Assembly: GCF_018873765.1 (NCBI RefSeq)
Contig: NC_057925.1
Coordinates: 48,019,010-48,083,009 of the forward strand
From: Telopea speciosissima
Lineage: Eukaryota; Streptophyta; Magnoliopsida; Proteales; Proteaceae
DNA: 64,000 nucleotides
Reading direction: 5' to 3'
Shown: positions 34,502 through 45,900 of the stretch, one piece after another
Numbering within the stretch: position 1 is the stretch's first letter
How the letters are laid out: every line of letters starts with the position of its first letter
Notes under the pieces: generated by a model
The model's input: only the letters and a program-made list of their open reading frames with translations
Told to the model about the DNA's origin: nothing
The model's database searches: none
Translations under genes and position numbers: made by a program

Positions 34502-37500
34502 ATGGGAACATCTTCTGGTGCCGAATTCCAGCACCAGCCTCCTTCAAAAATGCTACCTCCACGTCGGCAACCACAATCTGGAGGGTTACGGACATCCCTA
34601 TCTCTAGTGTCATTGGACACCTGTGGATCCCCTGATCTTCAAGAACCCGGTTCAAATTCAGAGCAGGTCCGGGAGTCCCCATCAGAGAGCGCTAGTTCAC
34701 GTGAAACCTGGCCTGCCTCTAATACTATCATGGGGAAAAAGCTGGAGAAAGAGAAAGAAGGAGAGAATGATTGCCCTGGGCAGTCAGTCATTTGCCGTGT
34801 CTCTAGTTCAGACAAGATGTCTCTTCGTGATATTGTTAGAGAAAGAGTTGAGACCATCTCTAATAAAATGCTTCTTTTGCCTGATGAGCTTCTAGAGGAG
34901 CTTAAGAGCGAGCTTCGTGGTATCCTTGAGGGAAATGGGGGTTCTCAGCACAGGGAGGAGTTTTTGTTTCTGCAAAAGCTTGTCCAGAGTAGGACTGATT
35001 TGACGACAAAGACTCTAATCAGAGCACATCGAGTACAGCTGGAAATCCTTGTTGCGATAAACACAGGAATTCAGGCATTTCTGCATCCAAACATCAGTCT
35101 GTCACAGACTTCTCTCATTGAGGTTTTCGCGTACAAGAGATGCAGAAACATTGCATGTCAAAGTCAGCTTCCTGCAGATGCTTGTACCTGTGAAATATGC
35201 ACAAATAGAAATGGTTTCTGCAATCTTTGCATGTGTGTTATTTGCAACAAGTTTGATTTTGAGGTGAACACATGTCGTTGGATTGGTTGCGATTTGTGTT
35301 CTCATTGGACTCACACAGATTGTGCAATTCGTGATGGGCAAATTGGTATGGGCCCTTATGTTAATAGTGGTACAGACCTTGCTGAGATGCTTTTCAAATG
35401 CCAAGCTTGCAATAGGACATCTGAGCTGTTGGGGTGGGTCAAAGATATTTTCCAACATTGTGCGCCAGGCTGGGATCGTGAAGCTTTGATGAGGGAACTT
35501 GATTATGTTAGTAGGATTTTCCGGGGAAGTGAGGATCACAAAGGAAGGAAGCTTTTCAGGAAGTGTGAAGATCTCAGAGAGAAAATGAAAGGTGGAGTTC
35601 TAGAGTCAACAACCTCCAAAGTAATGTTGCTATTTTTTCAAGGTTTGTAATTTCTCTTGACTGCTTTTTAAAAATTTTCCACTTGTTTGCCTTAGCTCAT
35701 TCACTCATGTTAGTAATCTGAAATTTATCACCTAATTAAATAATTTTCCTGGAGATCTGGGAGCTATTTCTTGAATTCTTAAATGCTATTTTGTTATTAA
35801 AGGAGTTGAATATCTCCGTTTGTACAATGACCTAATTAGCTACTCCCTCCTCTCAGTTAGAATTATTATCTTTATCTCACAGGGACATATATGCTGATGA
35901 GTTCTCGTGTGTTCCTTGAATTTTGTTAAATGGATTGTTCGTTCTTATGGAAAGACTCATATTTGTTTCTTTAAAGCAATTCTTTTGGTGGTAATGAATA
36001 TCTGTTAATTTGGTTACCTTGTCTGTGACTGGTCAGAAACACCATTTTAAATAGTCTGTGCTTCCATCCCCTGTTTCCTTCTCTTAAGCATCTTTATATA
36101 TTTGGGCTATTGTTACATACGGTACATATGTTGTGTTAAGGATATGATTTGTAGGTGGCACCCATCATGAACTTGAGAATATGGATAGATGCTGAAGTTG
36201 ATATTTAGAATTATTTGTAGAGAAGAAAATATAATAGATTGGATTTATAATAATTGATCCAGCCACCAAGTAAAGACCTGATCCGCAGTAGAGGATGTGA
36301 TGATGATGATGAGGGGATATGGATGGTGATCATTTGATTATAGTATGTCAAGTAGGATTGTTTTTCAGTTGAATATTGGGGATAAGTGTGTGCTGTCATT
36401 GGAATGGTCTTGTTGAGGTTGAGAGGTTGTTATGAGAAGATCCATCAAAAGGAAATTATATGGCTGAAACTAAATAAATTGCTCGTGGCTAAAATGGACC
36501 GATCCTACTACTTTTTTAACTTTTGATCCGTTGTATAGTTGTAAATTAAACCATGATACATGCCTTGATTCAGACCAATTTTTTCTTGTTATGACTGGGA
36601 TGCTTTTTTCTTATTTTTAAATTGGTCTTTAATGGGTTTTATTGGCCTCTGAATCTGATCTCCCAGGTCTTTGTTGAAATTATTTTGTAGAAAATTTTTT
36701 GTTGTGTTGAAAAATATCTCGTAGTAGTATTTACCCTGGTCTATTATGCAAAATTCTTTTGAACACTGGATTGACTATTGTTGTAACCAGATGTCTCCTT
36801 TAGGATTTATCTGCCAATTTCTGTTCCTCAGTTAAGTTTTGTCCTTTTGCTTTGTCATTTTTGGGGATTCCATTTTAGTTCAATGTTCTGCTTAAGCAAA
36901 AAAAAAATTCAGTTTGAACATCAACATTTAAGATGGTCAAATGAGATAAGATACTTTTACACTTATCTTTTATGGCCTGCTCAACAAGACTCTTCACGTA
37001 GGGTGGACAATTATTGACCTGACCTCCAACTTTCCAGGCTCCCCACCCCCAGTATTATTGAACCTGCCTCTTTTCCCTAAGGATGTCTGTGTTTGATTGA
37101 TGGGGAAGAGTGTTATAATAAAGCATGCTGTGGGACCTCAAATATATTTGGGGATAGTTAAATGAGAGAAATAAACATTTTCCCTGGTTGGGACATTTTT
37201 GTGGGCCACTTGGCCCATTGAAAGTTATTTTAAGGGTACATTTGGTTTCAATTCTAATTCTCAATTCTACCAATTTGCTGAATTGGAGAATTGTGTTTGG
37301 ATGCACATTTTGCACCTTCCAATTTGGACTCCTATAATTGCATATATTTTTTGTCTACCACTGATTCTGCAAATATGCAATTTAATTAATGTCCGATGGT
37401 ATCTCATCCCCCCCCCCTTTTTAATCTTAAAAAAATAGATATAAATGACCACTGATATAGATATTCAGCCGTTGGACAGGGTTGGAACTCTTGTCGAATG

Positions 37501-40500
37501 ACTAGTAAATTGCCATGACTGGGATTGATCAAATTCTCTGATCAATAATGGGATGCTCTTGATCAGATTGCAGGTTTTATTCTAATCATTTGTCGGAACC
37601 AAAAAAACTCAATCAAAAATACCAAAAGAAAATAAAAGTTCAACAATTAGATAAAATCATAATAACTCTCAAAGATTCAAGATCAAGATCAGATATTATA
37701 AATTGAGGAAGAAAGAACCCAGGAGACCCCAAGTTGAAATCTCACGACATTGAATAGAAACTTTCGTTAAAAAAAAAGGGAATATCTAAAGTCCATACAT
37801 AACTATCCCATTCTCAGTTAATGGCGGAGAAAACCACAGGCCTCAAGGAATGGACTTGCCCTAGATCCAGAGAAAGGAAGAGAAGGAATGCCGACCATTA
37901 CCTGAGAAGATGATCACACTGTCGAACCCTTTCATGGATGTCTCATTGCAAAGTGTGACTTGACCTTCCCCATTCTTCTGCCTTTGATTAATTCCCTTCT
38001 CTTATGAAATTTAATTTTGAGTGTTTAATGACCAAGTACCACACTTACATTGACTTCAAGCTTGTGCTTACTAGAATTTAGCACAGGATTTGCCAGAATT
38101 GCAATTCTGCCATTCAAGGACAGGTCTTCTTCACACCTTTCTCCTCTTCCGTGGTTCATGCATTCTTGCTTCCACTTACTTGGTTGTGCCCCAGACTGCA
38201 CTGCCCATCTAAAGCCCGCCCTATGACCCACAACTCGAAATGAGCCTTCTGACGAGATGTGGCTCTGACAAAGAAGAGGTCTCCCCAGGTGCATTACCGA
38301 GGGAAGAAGAGGAGTCCAGTGACATGACGGTTGCCATGATTTTAGAAGCCTTCGTTGTCGAGAATGAGGTAGAATGGTGAACTGATTCGAGTGTGATGAG
38401 TCACTAGGGATGGTAGGTTTAGCCCCTATCAGCAACAGCTTTTTGCCGTAGCGTGCTGTACTTTTTCAGCTGGGTGCTCTGCTAGTTGTATGAGGCGGGC
38501 GATCTAACCATGTCAGGCAGTGGTCAAGCCCTTCCCTCATTTCTGTCTCACTCGACATCCCAAGCGAAAATTCGAGATGAGTATCAATTGTGGGCAACCC
38601 TAGAATTGGAGAATCGGCCTTCAGCTCAATTCTCAATTCTGGCCTATTTCTCAGAATTAGCATCTAGATTGGGAACCAAACATGACTGCCAGTGGTGTCG
38701 ATTCCAATTCTCGCCATAGTCATCAAAGCGTCACCTAGGCACACCTAGGCGTCCAGGCGGCTTTATCTGGATTGGCGATGCCTAGGTGTCTTGCTGGTGT
38801 TGCCTTAATGTTTGCCCCCTCGACCGCCTTGGTCCGCCTAGGCGCCATGACAACTGCAATTCTCGCACAAAATTGAGAACAGAATTGAAATCAAATATGC
38901 TCCAAGAGAAAGGAGTAAATCAATAAAAACATGTGCTTCCTGTGCGGCTGTTCCTCTCTGGAATTTTTCCAGGGACGTTTTGAGTAATAAATCATGGTAG
39001 TGTTTTGTTCCAAAAAAAAAAAATCAATAAAAACATGTCTTCCTTTTCAATGGCAAATGCCTGAGATGCATTGTCACAATCACAGGTGTGTGCTGCAGTG
39101 TAGGCATGATATCTTTCAATATCATCTCTCCCATTGTACTCGGTGGAGTTGCTTGTGACTGTGCAGCTGGTGTTGTCAGAGAACAGGTGAGAGTAAGAAT
39201 AGAAGAACGAAGCCACCATGTATTTATTGAAGCTTGCTGTCTGGATCTTTTTGTTCGATGGGGTTGATTACTGCACCAACAACCGAATGCTCCTAGCCAG
39301 CTTGGGAGGAGCAGGAGAACCAGCATTCACTGAAGAGGTCAGAGACAGCAAGACATGAAGCCGTGGTTGAGAGAGATTAAGGATCTCTGGCTTAACCTGT
39401 CTCCTTTTGTCTTGATCTCTTCATCAAGCTCTTGCATTGCCCTTGCTGCCCTCACTTTGTTAGTTGCAGAAAATCTTGGTCTACCTATCTCTCCTCTTTG
39501 TTCCAACTCTTTGAAATCCCTCCATCCCTTGTACTTTTCCTTCTCCAACACACCCAATGGATTCTACCCTGAAATCTTTTCCTCTTCGCAACCTTTTGGA
39601 CTATCAGTAGATAGCCTAGTAAGCTACTGTGAGCCCAAATTCCCAAATCACAAAGCTTTTTGAACGGAACCATGAAACAGTGACCTTTGATTTGCACATG
39701 AAATCAGTACCCCTTTCCAAGAAGTACTACTTTCTTACATTCGGTGATCCTGTGGCATTGAGACTCATAGATAGGAGTTGACTGTTGAGCAGAATGCAGA
39801 TGATGAGGGTGCTGTGAATGTTCCTTAGTAAATCCTTCAAGTCTGAGCAGTGACCATTATGTGTTGGTTTTATTTTGGGGTTCCCAGCAGGAACTCTGAC
39901 TTTGAAAGGATTCTTTCCACGCCATTCAAATTACCCTCATTAACTGTTGTAGCAAGGGGAAGGTGTCAGATTTCTGTTTGCTTCTTTTAGCTATCCAGTC
40001 TTCCCCAACAACCAAACATAGCCTAAGCATCGTTGACTAATGTCAACCTGCTGTAAATCTTGGATTAGTTTTAGGTTGGGCTGCTCACAACCTCCCCAGA
40101 ATTTGAACCATCCTGTTGTCACCCCTATTGAAATGATTTAGAACCTGTATGAGTCACTGATCTTCTTTATTGTATTGATACGGTATTTTCCTGATTTTCC
40201 AATTTGAGTGTCCTGTTCGGGTGTAATTGCAAATTTATTTATATATTTTTTTGTTGGGGGGGGGGGGGGTTGGTAAGTAATTGTAAAGCTAGTTTTGTAT
40301 TGGAAACCCATCAAGTTTTATTCTGCATTGTGCCCAAAATTAATATTTAGTTCTTCGCCACTGAATAGTTTAGAGTAAGGTTTCTTTGCTTTCTTGCTTT
40401 GGACTTCTATGAGTTTTACTTTCATCCTCATGCAGAACTTGAGGTTGACCCAACAAAGAATCCTGAATCTGAGGGGGGACGTCAGGTAGCTCCACAAGAT

Positions 40501-41058
40501 GCATGTAACCGAATTGCGGAAGTGGTTCAGGAAACCATAAGAAAGATGGAAATTGTGGCAGAGGAGAAGTTTCGGATGTTCAAAAAGGCCCGTCTGGCTC
40601 TTGAGGCATGTGATCGGGAACTTGAGGATAAGACTGGGGAAGTGGCGGAGCTAAAGATGGAGAGGCAGCATAAGAAGCAGCAGATTGATGAGCTGGAAAG
40701 TATAGTGAGGCTGAAGCAGGCTGAGGCTGATATGTTTCAGCTTAAGGCCAGTGAGGCAAGGCGAGAGGCAGAGAGACTTCAAAGGATTGCCCTGGCAAAA
40801 TCGGAGAAGGCAGAGGAGTACGCTAGCAGGTATCTGAAACAACGTTTGCATGAGGCCGAGGCTGAAAAGAAATATCTGTTTGAAAAGATGAAGCTTCAGG
40901 AGAGTTCTCGGGCATCACAGAGTAATGGTGGAAGTAGTGACCCTTCACAGATGTTGATGCTTTGCAAGTTCCAGGACCTGCTTAAGAATGTGTACAACGT
41001 GCCATCAACGACAGAAGGCCAACCAATTGACCACCACTCTCTTGGTGCAGTTCCTTGA
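34502..41058 (+). CDS. OBE1: OBERON1/2-type PHD-finger protein, 2 coding exons, 587 aa
   Basis: Coding exons 34502-35642 and 40436-41058 sum to 1764 bp. The joint CAAG/AACTTGAG gives FFQELEVD, as in OBE1. ATG 34502 starts MGTSSGAEFQHQ, matching the family start. Order: Ser-rich N-terminus, SLRDIVRERVE helix, the conserved LIRAHRVQLEILVAINTGIQ then AFLHPNI block, a Cys/His-rich PHD finger (CRNIACQSQLPADACTCEIC, GFCNLCMCVICNKFD, WIGCDLCSHWTHTDCA, FKCQAC), then SELLGWVKDIFQHCAPGWDR. The C-terminal exon is a long coiled coil (KAEEYASRYLKQRLHEAEAE). OBERON proteins are nuclear chromatin-associated regulators needed for embryonic root and meristem maintenance; they are also known as VPg-interacting proteins. 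The 4.8-kb intron holds nested MITEs. OBE1 versus OBE2 cannot be decided. Confidence 0.95.
37234..38903. mobile_element. Non-autonomous TIR element in the OBERON intron
   Basis: The left end GGGTACATTTGGTTTCAATT and the reverse complement of the right end GGAGCATATTTGATTTCAAT are related; both continue with TCT...TCTCAATT. Further AATTCTCAATTCT words near 38580-38650 suggest internal copies of the terminus. No transposase was seen. A minus-strand open stretch (38435-38025) is unrecognised. The target duplication was not resolved. Confidence 0.55.
38715..38856. mobile_element. Nested MITE, 142 bp, with 10-bp duplication
   Basis: Flanked by perfect CAATTCTCGC at 38705-38714 and 38857-38866. 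The left arm CATAGTCATCAAAGCG...CACCTAGGCG pairs loosely with the right arm CGCCTAGGCGCCATGACAAC. It sits inside the 37234-38903 element, so it inserted later. Confidence 0.8.
39000..39680 (-). other. Unrecognised coding-like minus-strand fragment in the OBERON intron
   Basis: The minus strand has an open stretch reading LEKEKYKGWRDFKELEQRGE then IGRPRFSATNKVRAARAMQE (39557-39339). A second is in another frame, FNKYMVASFFYSYSHLFSDN then TSCTVTSNSTEYNGRDDIER (39219-38992). Composition looks protein-like (mixed charge, Cys, few low-complexity runs), so it may be a captured or broken gene piece. I do not recognise the family, and no element ends were found around it. Confidence 0.35.
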
Positions 41059-41333
41059 GCAACACTATTACTTTGTGTAAGAGTTTAACTTTGTATTATT
41101 AATGTTATAGTCTGCTTGTTTGCACAGTGTGACATAGAATACTCCTTTTCTTTATGGGCCTGTGAACCCATTTCACTGACATCTGTTCCCAAAACAAAAA
41201 TGGATATACATCTACTTGTACTGTTTATATGCCCATGATGGTCATTCAGGCGATGTTGCTTTTGCATTTTGTCTTGTTCAAGTGGCGATTCGTACACCTA
41301 CTGGATAGAGAAAGCACTAACTTAAGATGATTA

Positions 41334-41469
41334 GGCTGTGTTTGGTATGCATTCTCGGAATAGATTCTGGGTCTAGCACGCATTATGAAATCTGATCTTC
41401 TTTATTTTCTTGCTTTAGAATGCGTTCTAAACCTAGAATCTATTCAGAGAATACATACCAGACGCAGCC
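41334..41469. mobile_element. Tourist-like MITE, 136 bp, TTA duplication
   Basis: The left terminus GGCTGTGTTTGGTATGCATT and the reverse complement of the right terminus GGCTGCGTCTGGTATGTATT pair. Pairing continues over most of the element (GAATAGATTCT..., GAACGCATT...). It is flanked by TTA on both sides (41331-41333 and 41470-41472), the PIF/Harbinger target. It lies 275 bp after the OBERON stop codon. Confidence 0.85.
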
Positions 41470-41472
41470 TTA

Positions 41473-42749
41473 GACTTCAATGAATGATTGTGGCCTGTTT
41501 GTACAGTTAGTTTGCCTTGTGGATAGCAGCTGATGGGTTGAATCTTCCCTAAATGGTGAGTTGGTGAAGTCCCCTTGGTGCTTCCACTCACTTTCCATAG
41601 GGAAATTAGAGGTTCCTCCTGGTCATCAATTGCTCTCTGCTTTGGGCAATTGCCCCATTGGCTTTCATCAAATTTCCTTTTGATTCTTGAGCGGCCCCGT
41701 ATTTGCCTTTCAGATGGTAATTATGATTGTGTGGCCTGAGAATTCACACATTTCCTTGTTTCTCCGAGTCCTATGTATAATAATCTTAGATTTAGATATT
41801 GCAGGGGGACCAGCAAGAAAGCCGACGCCAAGAAAGGTAAGAAGATCATCATCATTAAAATTGCCATGGTTCCTACTGCTGGTACCGCTGAAGAAGGTGG
41901 TGTGGGGAGAAGGGGCGGGGGGGTTTCTAAAGGTGGAAGTCAGCTTTGCCCTTACATGGAGAAGCTCAACGGGCAGCTTTGGGTTACTGCTGGTGGAGTT
42001 GGGTTTTGGCAAGAGCCTCAACAGATACCATAAGCGGACCGTGGTCTTCATTCAGTTCTACTCTGTAGCTGCCACATCATTGCTCCCTAACTGCGACTCT
42101 CCCTCGCCGGCTTTCCCTCTCCTTGCTCCAACTTCCCTTCTCTCTGGCTATGGCTCCTTGGTCCTCGCATAAGATCCTCTTCAACTCCAACTCATCTCTA
42201 ACCACCTATCCGACGACGTGGAAGACTTGGACACACATCCGCAGGTGTTGGGAGGTCTTGGGATGCGCATCCAAGTCCTCCTTGAATGAGTGGTTGGAGA
42301 GGATCCGGATCTCCGGATGCGTCTTCCTATCCATCAGTTCTCCCAGAGCCTTCATAATTATTTTCTTTTTAGGGATAAAGGATGTTGCTTGGTCGTGTGG
42401 CCATTGCGCAATGGGAGCATATGCCCAGACATCCAACATGAGGGGCAGGGTGGCTATTTCGCCAACCTCAAGTGTCTGGTCGTAACTCGTAACTCGTAAC
42501 CGAGCATTGTTCTTTTTTCCTTTTTATTAAAAAATAATTGCCAAATATGCCATGTGTCCAGCATACAATGAGGTTGACTCTGGATAGAGTGGCTGATTTC
42601 CGATCTGCTCTAATACCAAACCCGCTCTACTTTTTGAACTGGGATTCAGATAATCAAATCCAACTGGTTCTGATCCAATTCTATCGGATCATGTTCATTT
42701 GGATCAGACTAAACATTGGTGGTTCATGTTAAGGCGAAGGTTTTCTAGA
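41473..42749. other. Intergenic downstream of OBERON
   Basis: No gene is recognised. An open + frame at 41687-42172 lacks family resemblance and contains (ATC)n and G-rich runs. Positions 42370-42500 (GGTCGTGTGGCCATTGCGCA ... GGGGCAGGGTGGCTATTTCG) look like another diverged copy of the short foldback core seen at 26619 and 42750. Confidence 0.4.
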
Positions 42750-42927
42750 GGATCTTTATCCTCTCAATTTGTCTGTCCGTACTTGACGTCAAGTACATCT
42801 AACAGAGGAGGCGGAAATGACTATCCTACCCCCTGCCCGAATACACTGCTTGAGATGGGGTCCACCTCCCTCTATTAGATGTACTTGACGTCAAGTACGG
42901 GCAGGCAAATTGAGAGGATAAACATTC
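42750..42927. mobile_element. Foldback MITE, 178 bp, with 10-bp duplication
   Basis: Perfect GTTTTCTAGA flanks (42740-42749 and 42928-42937). The left arm GGATCTTTATCCTCTCAATT and the reverse complement of the right arm GAATGTTTATCCTCTCAATT pair. Pairing runs on through GTACTTGACGTCAAGTACAT (itself a palindrome) to a loop around 42835. Terminus and length match 25927-26105. Confidence 0.9.
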
Positions 42928-42937
42928 GTTTTCTAGA

Positions 42938-45900
42938 TGCCTGTTTGGAAAAGTTTATCTGAACAGTTCAAAAAATCTATTTGTATGGGTGATTGGATGA
43001 GACTCAAATTTTGCAATTAAGTAAACCAAAGGTCTCCTATCTACATGTCAAATTTCAGCATAAATGTATATTGTCAAGTGATAAAACAAAGCTTTGAAAA
43101 TCTAAGAAGATGGCGGGCGAGCAAACATGGACAGCTGAAAAATACAAGGATGCATGTCATTGATATGGGATGACATTTAATTGAATTAGGTCTTGATATC
43201 CAAACCCATACCTATCATTACAACATGACCATTAAGATGAGCTCATCTCTTGACGAGGCCGTGTGAATAAAATTGTCCCTTATATTAAAAAATGGCTAAA
43301 TTGTGACTTGGATAGGAGTACCCAAATCTGAGCGCTTAGAAAATACTAATTTATCAGCATTGCATTCCTTTCTGCAATATAAAGCAGCAATATCATTTTA
43401 ATTTTCAGATGTGGTTTTTCTACATAGATATTGAGAATTTTTTTTTTTTTTTTTTTTTTCTTAATGGTCATTTGGATCTGTAATGTGGTGGGCCAGATTG
43501 AATTGAAATTGGTATAGATCTGATAACATGCCAAATTTCAAACCAATTTGAGTATACCAAGTGGCTAAATAAGTATTTGAAAAATCTGGACTACAAGAGG
43601 GTGCATAGGACATAGTGGAAAGATAATACATCATATGGAGCTAAATGATTAAATTTGAGGCTGAAATTTAACACGTGACCTACCTAGACTATTCCTAAGA
43701 GATTGATATGGTCAAATTTGCCACACCACTTTTTCACATGGAAAATTTAGGTATGTCTATTAAGAAGATTCTTTTCTAAATAAGGGCGTTGGTAATATTT
43801 TAACTTAATTTTTAATTTTTGATTGTCTAATTATTTTGCCTGAGTCACATCAACTGTTTAAGATCAAATTGTCGTCATAAAAACTTGACCATGAGATTAA
43901 TCAAAAGTTGGCAGATGATGAAATGTTGATATGAGAGACTTGAATCAAAATATTTTTTTATGACCAAGACTTGGATCATGATAAATCCACAAAATTGCCA
44001 ACTCTTTGATGACAAGTATACTGAAGGCTACAAATAAAAAGATTATACAAATCTTGTCCTCATCTGTCTTATTGTCTTCCTAGTTTGTCGTTTGTTGTCT
44101 TTATTGAAATGTTCAATTCAAAAGCTTAAGTTGTTAGGTGGGATTGATCCAATGTTATCTGTATCTAATCTCCCAATTTTAATTGATGTAAAACTATTCT
44201 CAACATTCTCAACTCTAGTAATGTTCTAACAAAATATTTTGATCCTCTCCCACACTCCATTAATGTCGCAAACAGAGTAATGTAATCATCCTTACCCTTA
44301 ATAAGTAATCTTCCTCTCAATAATATATACTTCAGCTTAGGGCTCAACATCATTATCCATTTCCAAAGATGTTCTCATTAACCGTAAAAGAGAGAAATAT
44401 ATAAATTGCTAATTGACTATCAATTGGAAGGAATGTGAGTTTAATGCTGATATGAATCGATGATATTGATCCAAGCCACTATATAGTATATAAAATAGTT
44501 ACTTGTTAAGGGGAAGAACCGTGCACTCACCTATGTGTGCAACATGGACTCTTATGTACTTAAAATACATGACATACCTCTTAATATATGTCGTCCTTGT
44601 CTTAAATATATTATTTTGACACACTCTTAATTCATTTTGGATCCCCTCTCTAAAGTATTCATTAATTGTTATAAAAAGTATTTTCATTCCTTATTGCTTC
44701 TAAGCCAGTCATATGGAAATATCAAATATGAATCTTAGGTCAAGCTTGATTCAAATTTCCAACATTTTGAGTCACTCATCAAAAACAATTTTATTTTGGG
44801 AGTGTTTTGCAATCAACAATTAATGTCACGTCTGGTAATACTTTTGTTTCACATAAGTATTTATGAGTTAGAAGTGGTTTTTCTTATTTCCATTTTCAAG
44901 GAAAATTTTTGTAGGAATGAAACAAGTTTGGTAACAAGACTTAAGAAGTGTTTCTAAATCAGAAAAAGAAACATGTTTGAAAGGTACTTTAACAGAAGCA
45001 TTTTTTGAACGTAGAATGTTCTTCACTTTGAACTGCCTGTTTAATCGGCCACGTGGGTATTTTCTGCCTATAAATAAAGTAGATTGGTAACCCAATGTGA
45101 TCTCATTCTATTTTACAACTTAAGAAGTTCAATCATTAATCCTTCTGAATTGTTTTCATGGGTAAACAATCCTTTTAAAGTTTTCTTTCATAAACTTAAA
45201 ATTTTCTTGACTCCTAATTAATCCTTCCTTGGAAGTACAATACCTTGCAGTTCTTAATTAAACCAATATTTTCACTACTTGGCAATTTAGCTCGCAGTTT
45301 TGAACCAATTCCACTTTAGGGTTCACTTCTTTTTTGGGAAAAATTACATGCAAGAAAAATTCTTATGAAAAAGACTTGCATAATATTTCCTTGTATATAA
45401 TTTTTTACATAGAAACAAAGACTCCATTTGGTTGCATGGGAAAATAAAGGGAAGGGAGGTGAAATTTTCAAACCTGAAAAATAAGTATTTGTAATTATTA
45501 TCCTACATGTTTATGTCATTAATCCCAAATTATTTCTTATTTAGTTATTAAATTTCACTTTACATTGCATCCAAAAGACCAAATCCCTTTAATTTAAAAA
45601 GTAAAATTATTCTAAAAAATAGCATTACTAAATATAGTAAGAAATTAAGCAGTTTGTACAATTATATTAGATAATGATTACAAAAACTTCCTTTTTAAAT
45701 TTGAAAAACTCCTCTTCCCTTCCTTTTAATTCCCCTTGCAAGCAAATAGAGTCAAATGGAACATAAATTATGTCTGTGGTGGGAGGCTTTTGATCTTCTC
45801 ACTTGCCCTCAAGTGACAACATTTTCTTTATGTTTGGAACAAAAAAAAAAAAAAAAACAATACCTTTATTTATTTTTTGGGTGAGGTGTTTGTTATTGTT

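Noticed and set aside
41687-42172. 161-residue frame after OBERON
   Set aside because: Starts at a non-ATG codon, crosses repetitive and G-rich runs, and matches no family I know.
45045-45170. G-box (CCACGTGG) and TATA-like TATAAATAAA followed by an ATG at 45158
   Set aside because: The frame after the ATG is very short and no exon-like sequence follows; probably chance in AT-rich DNA.
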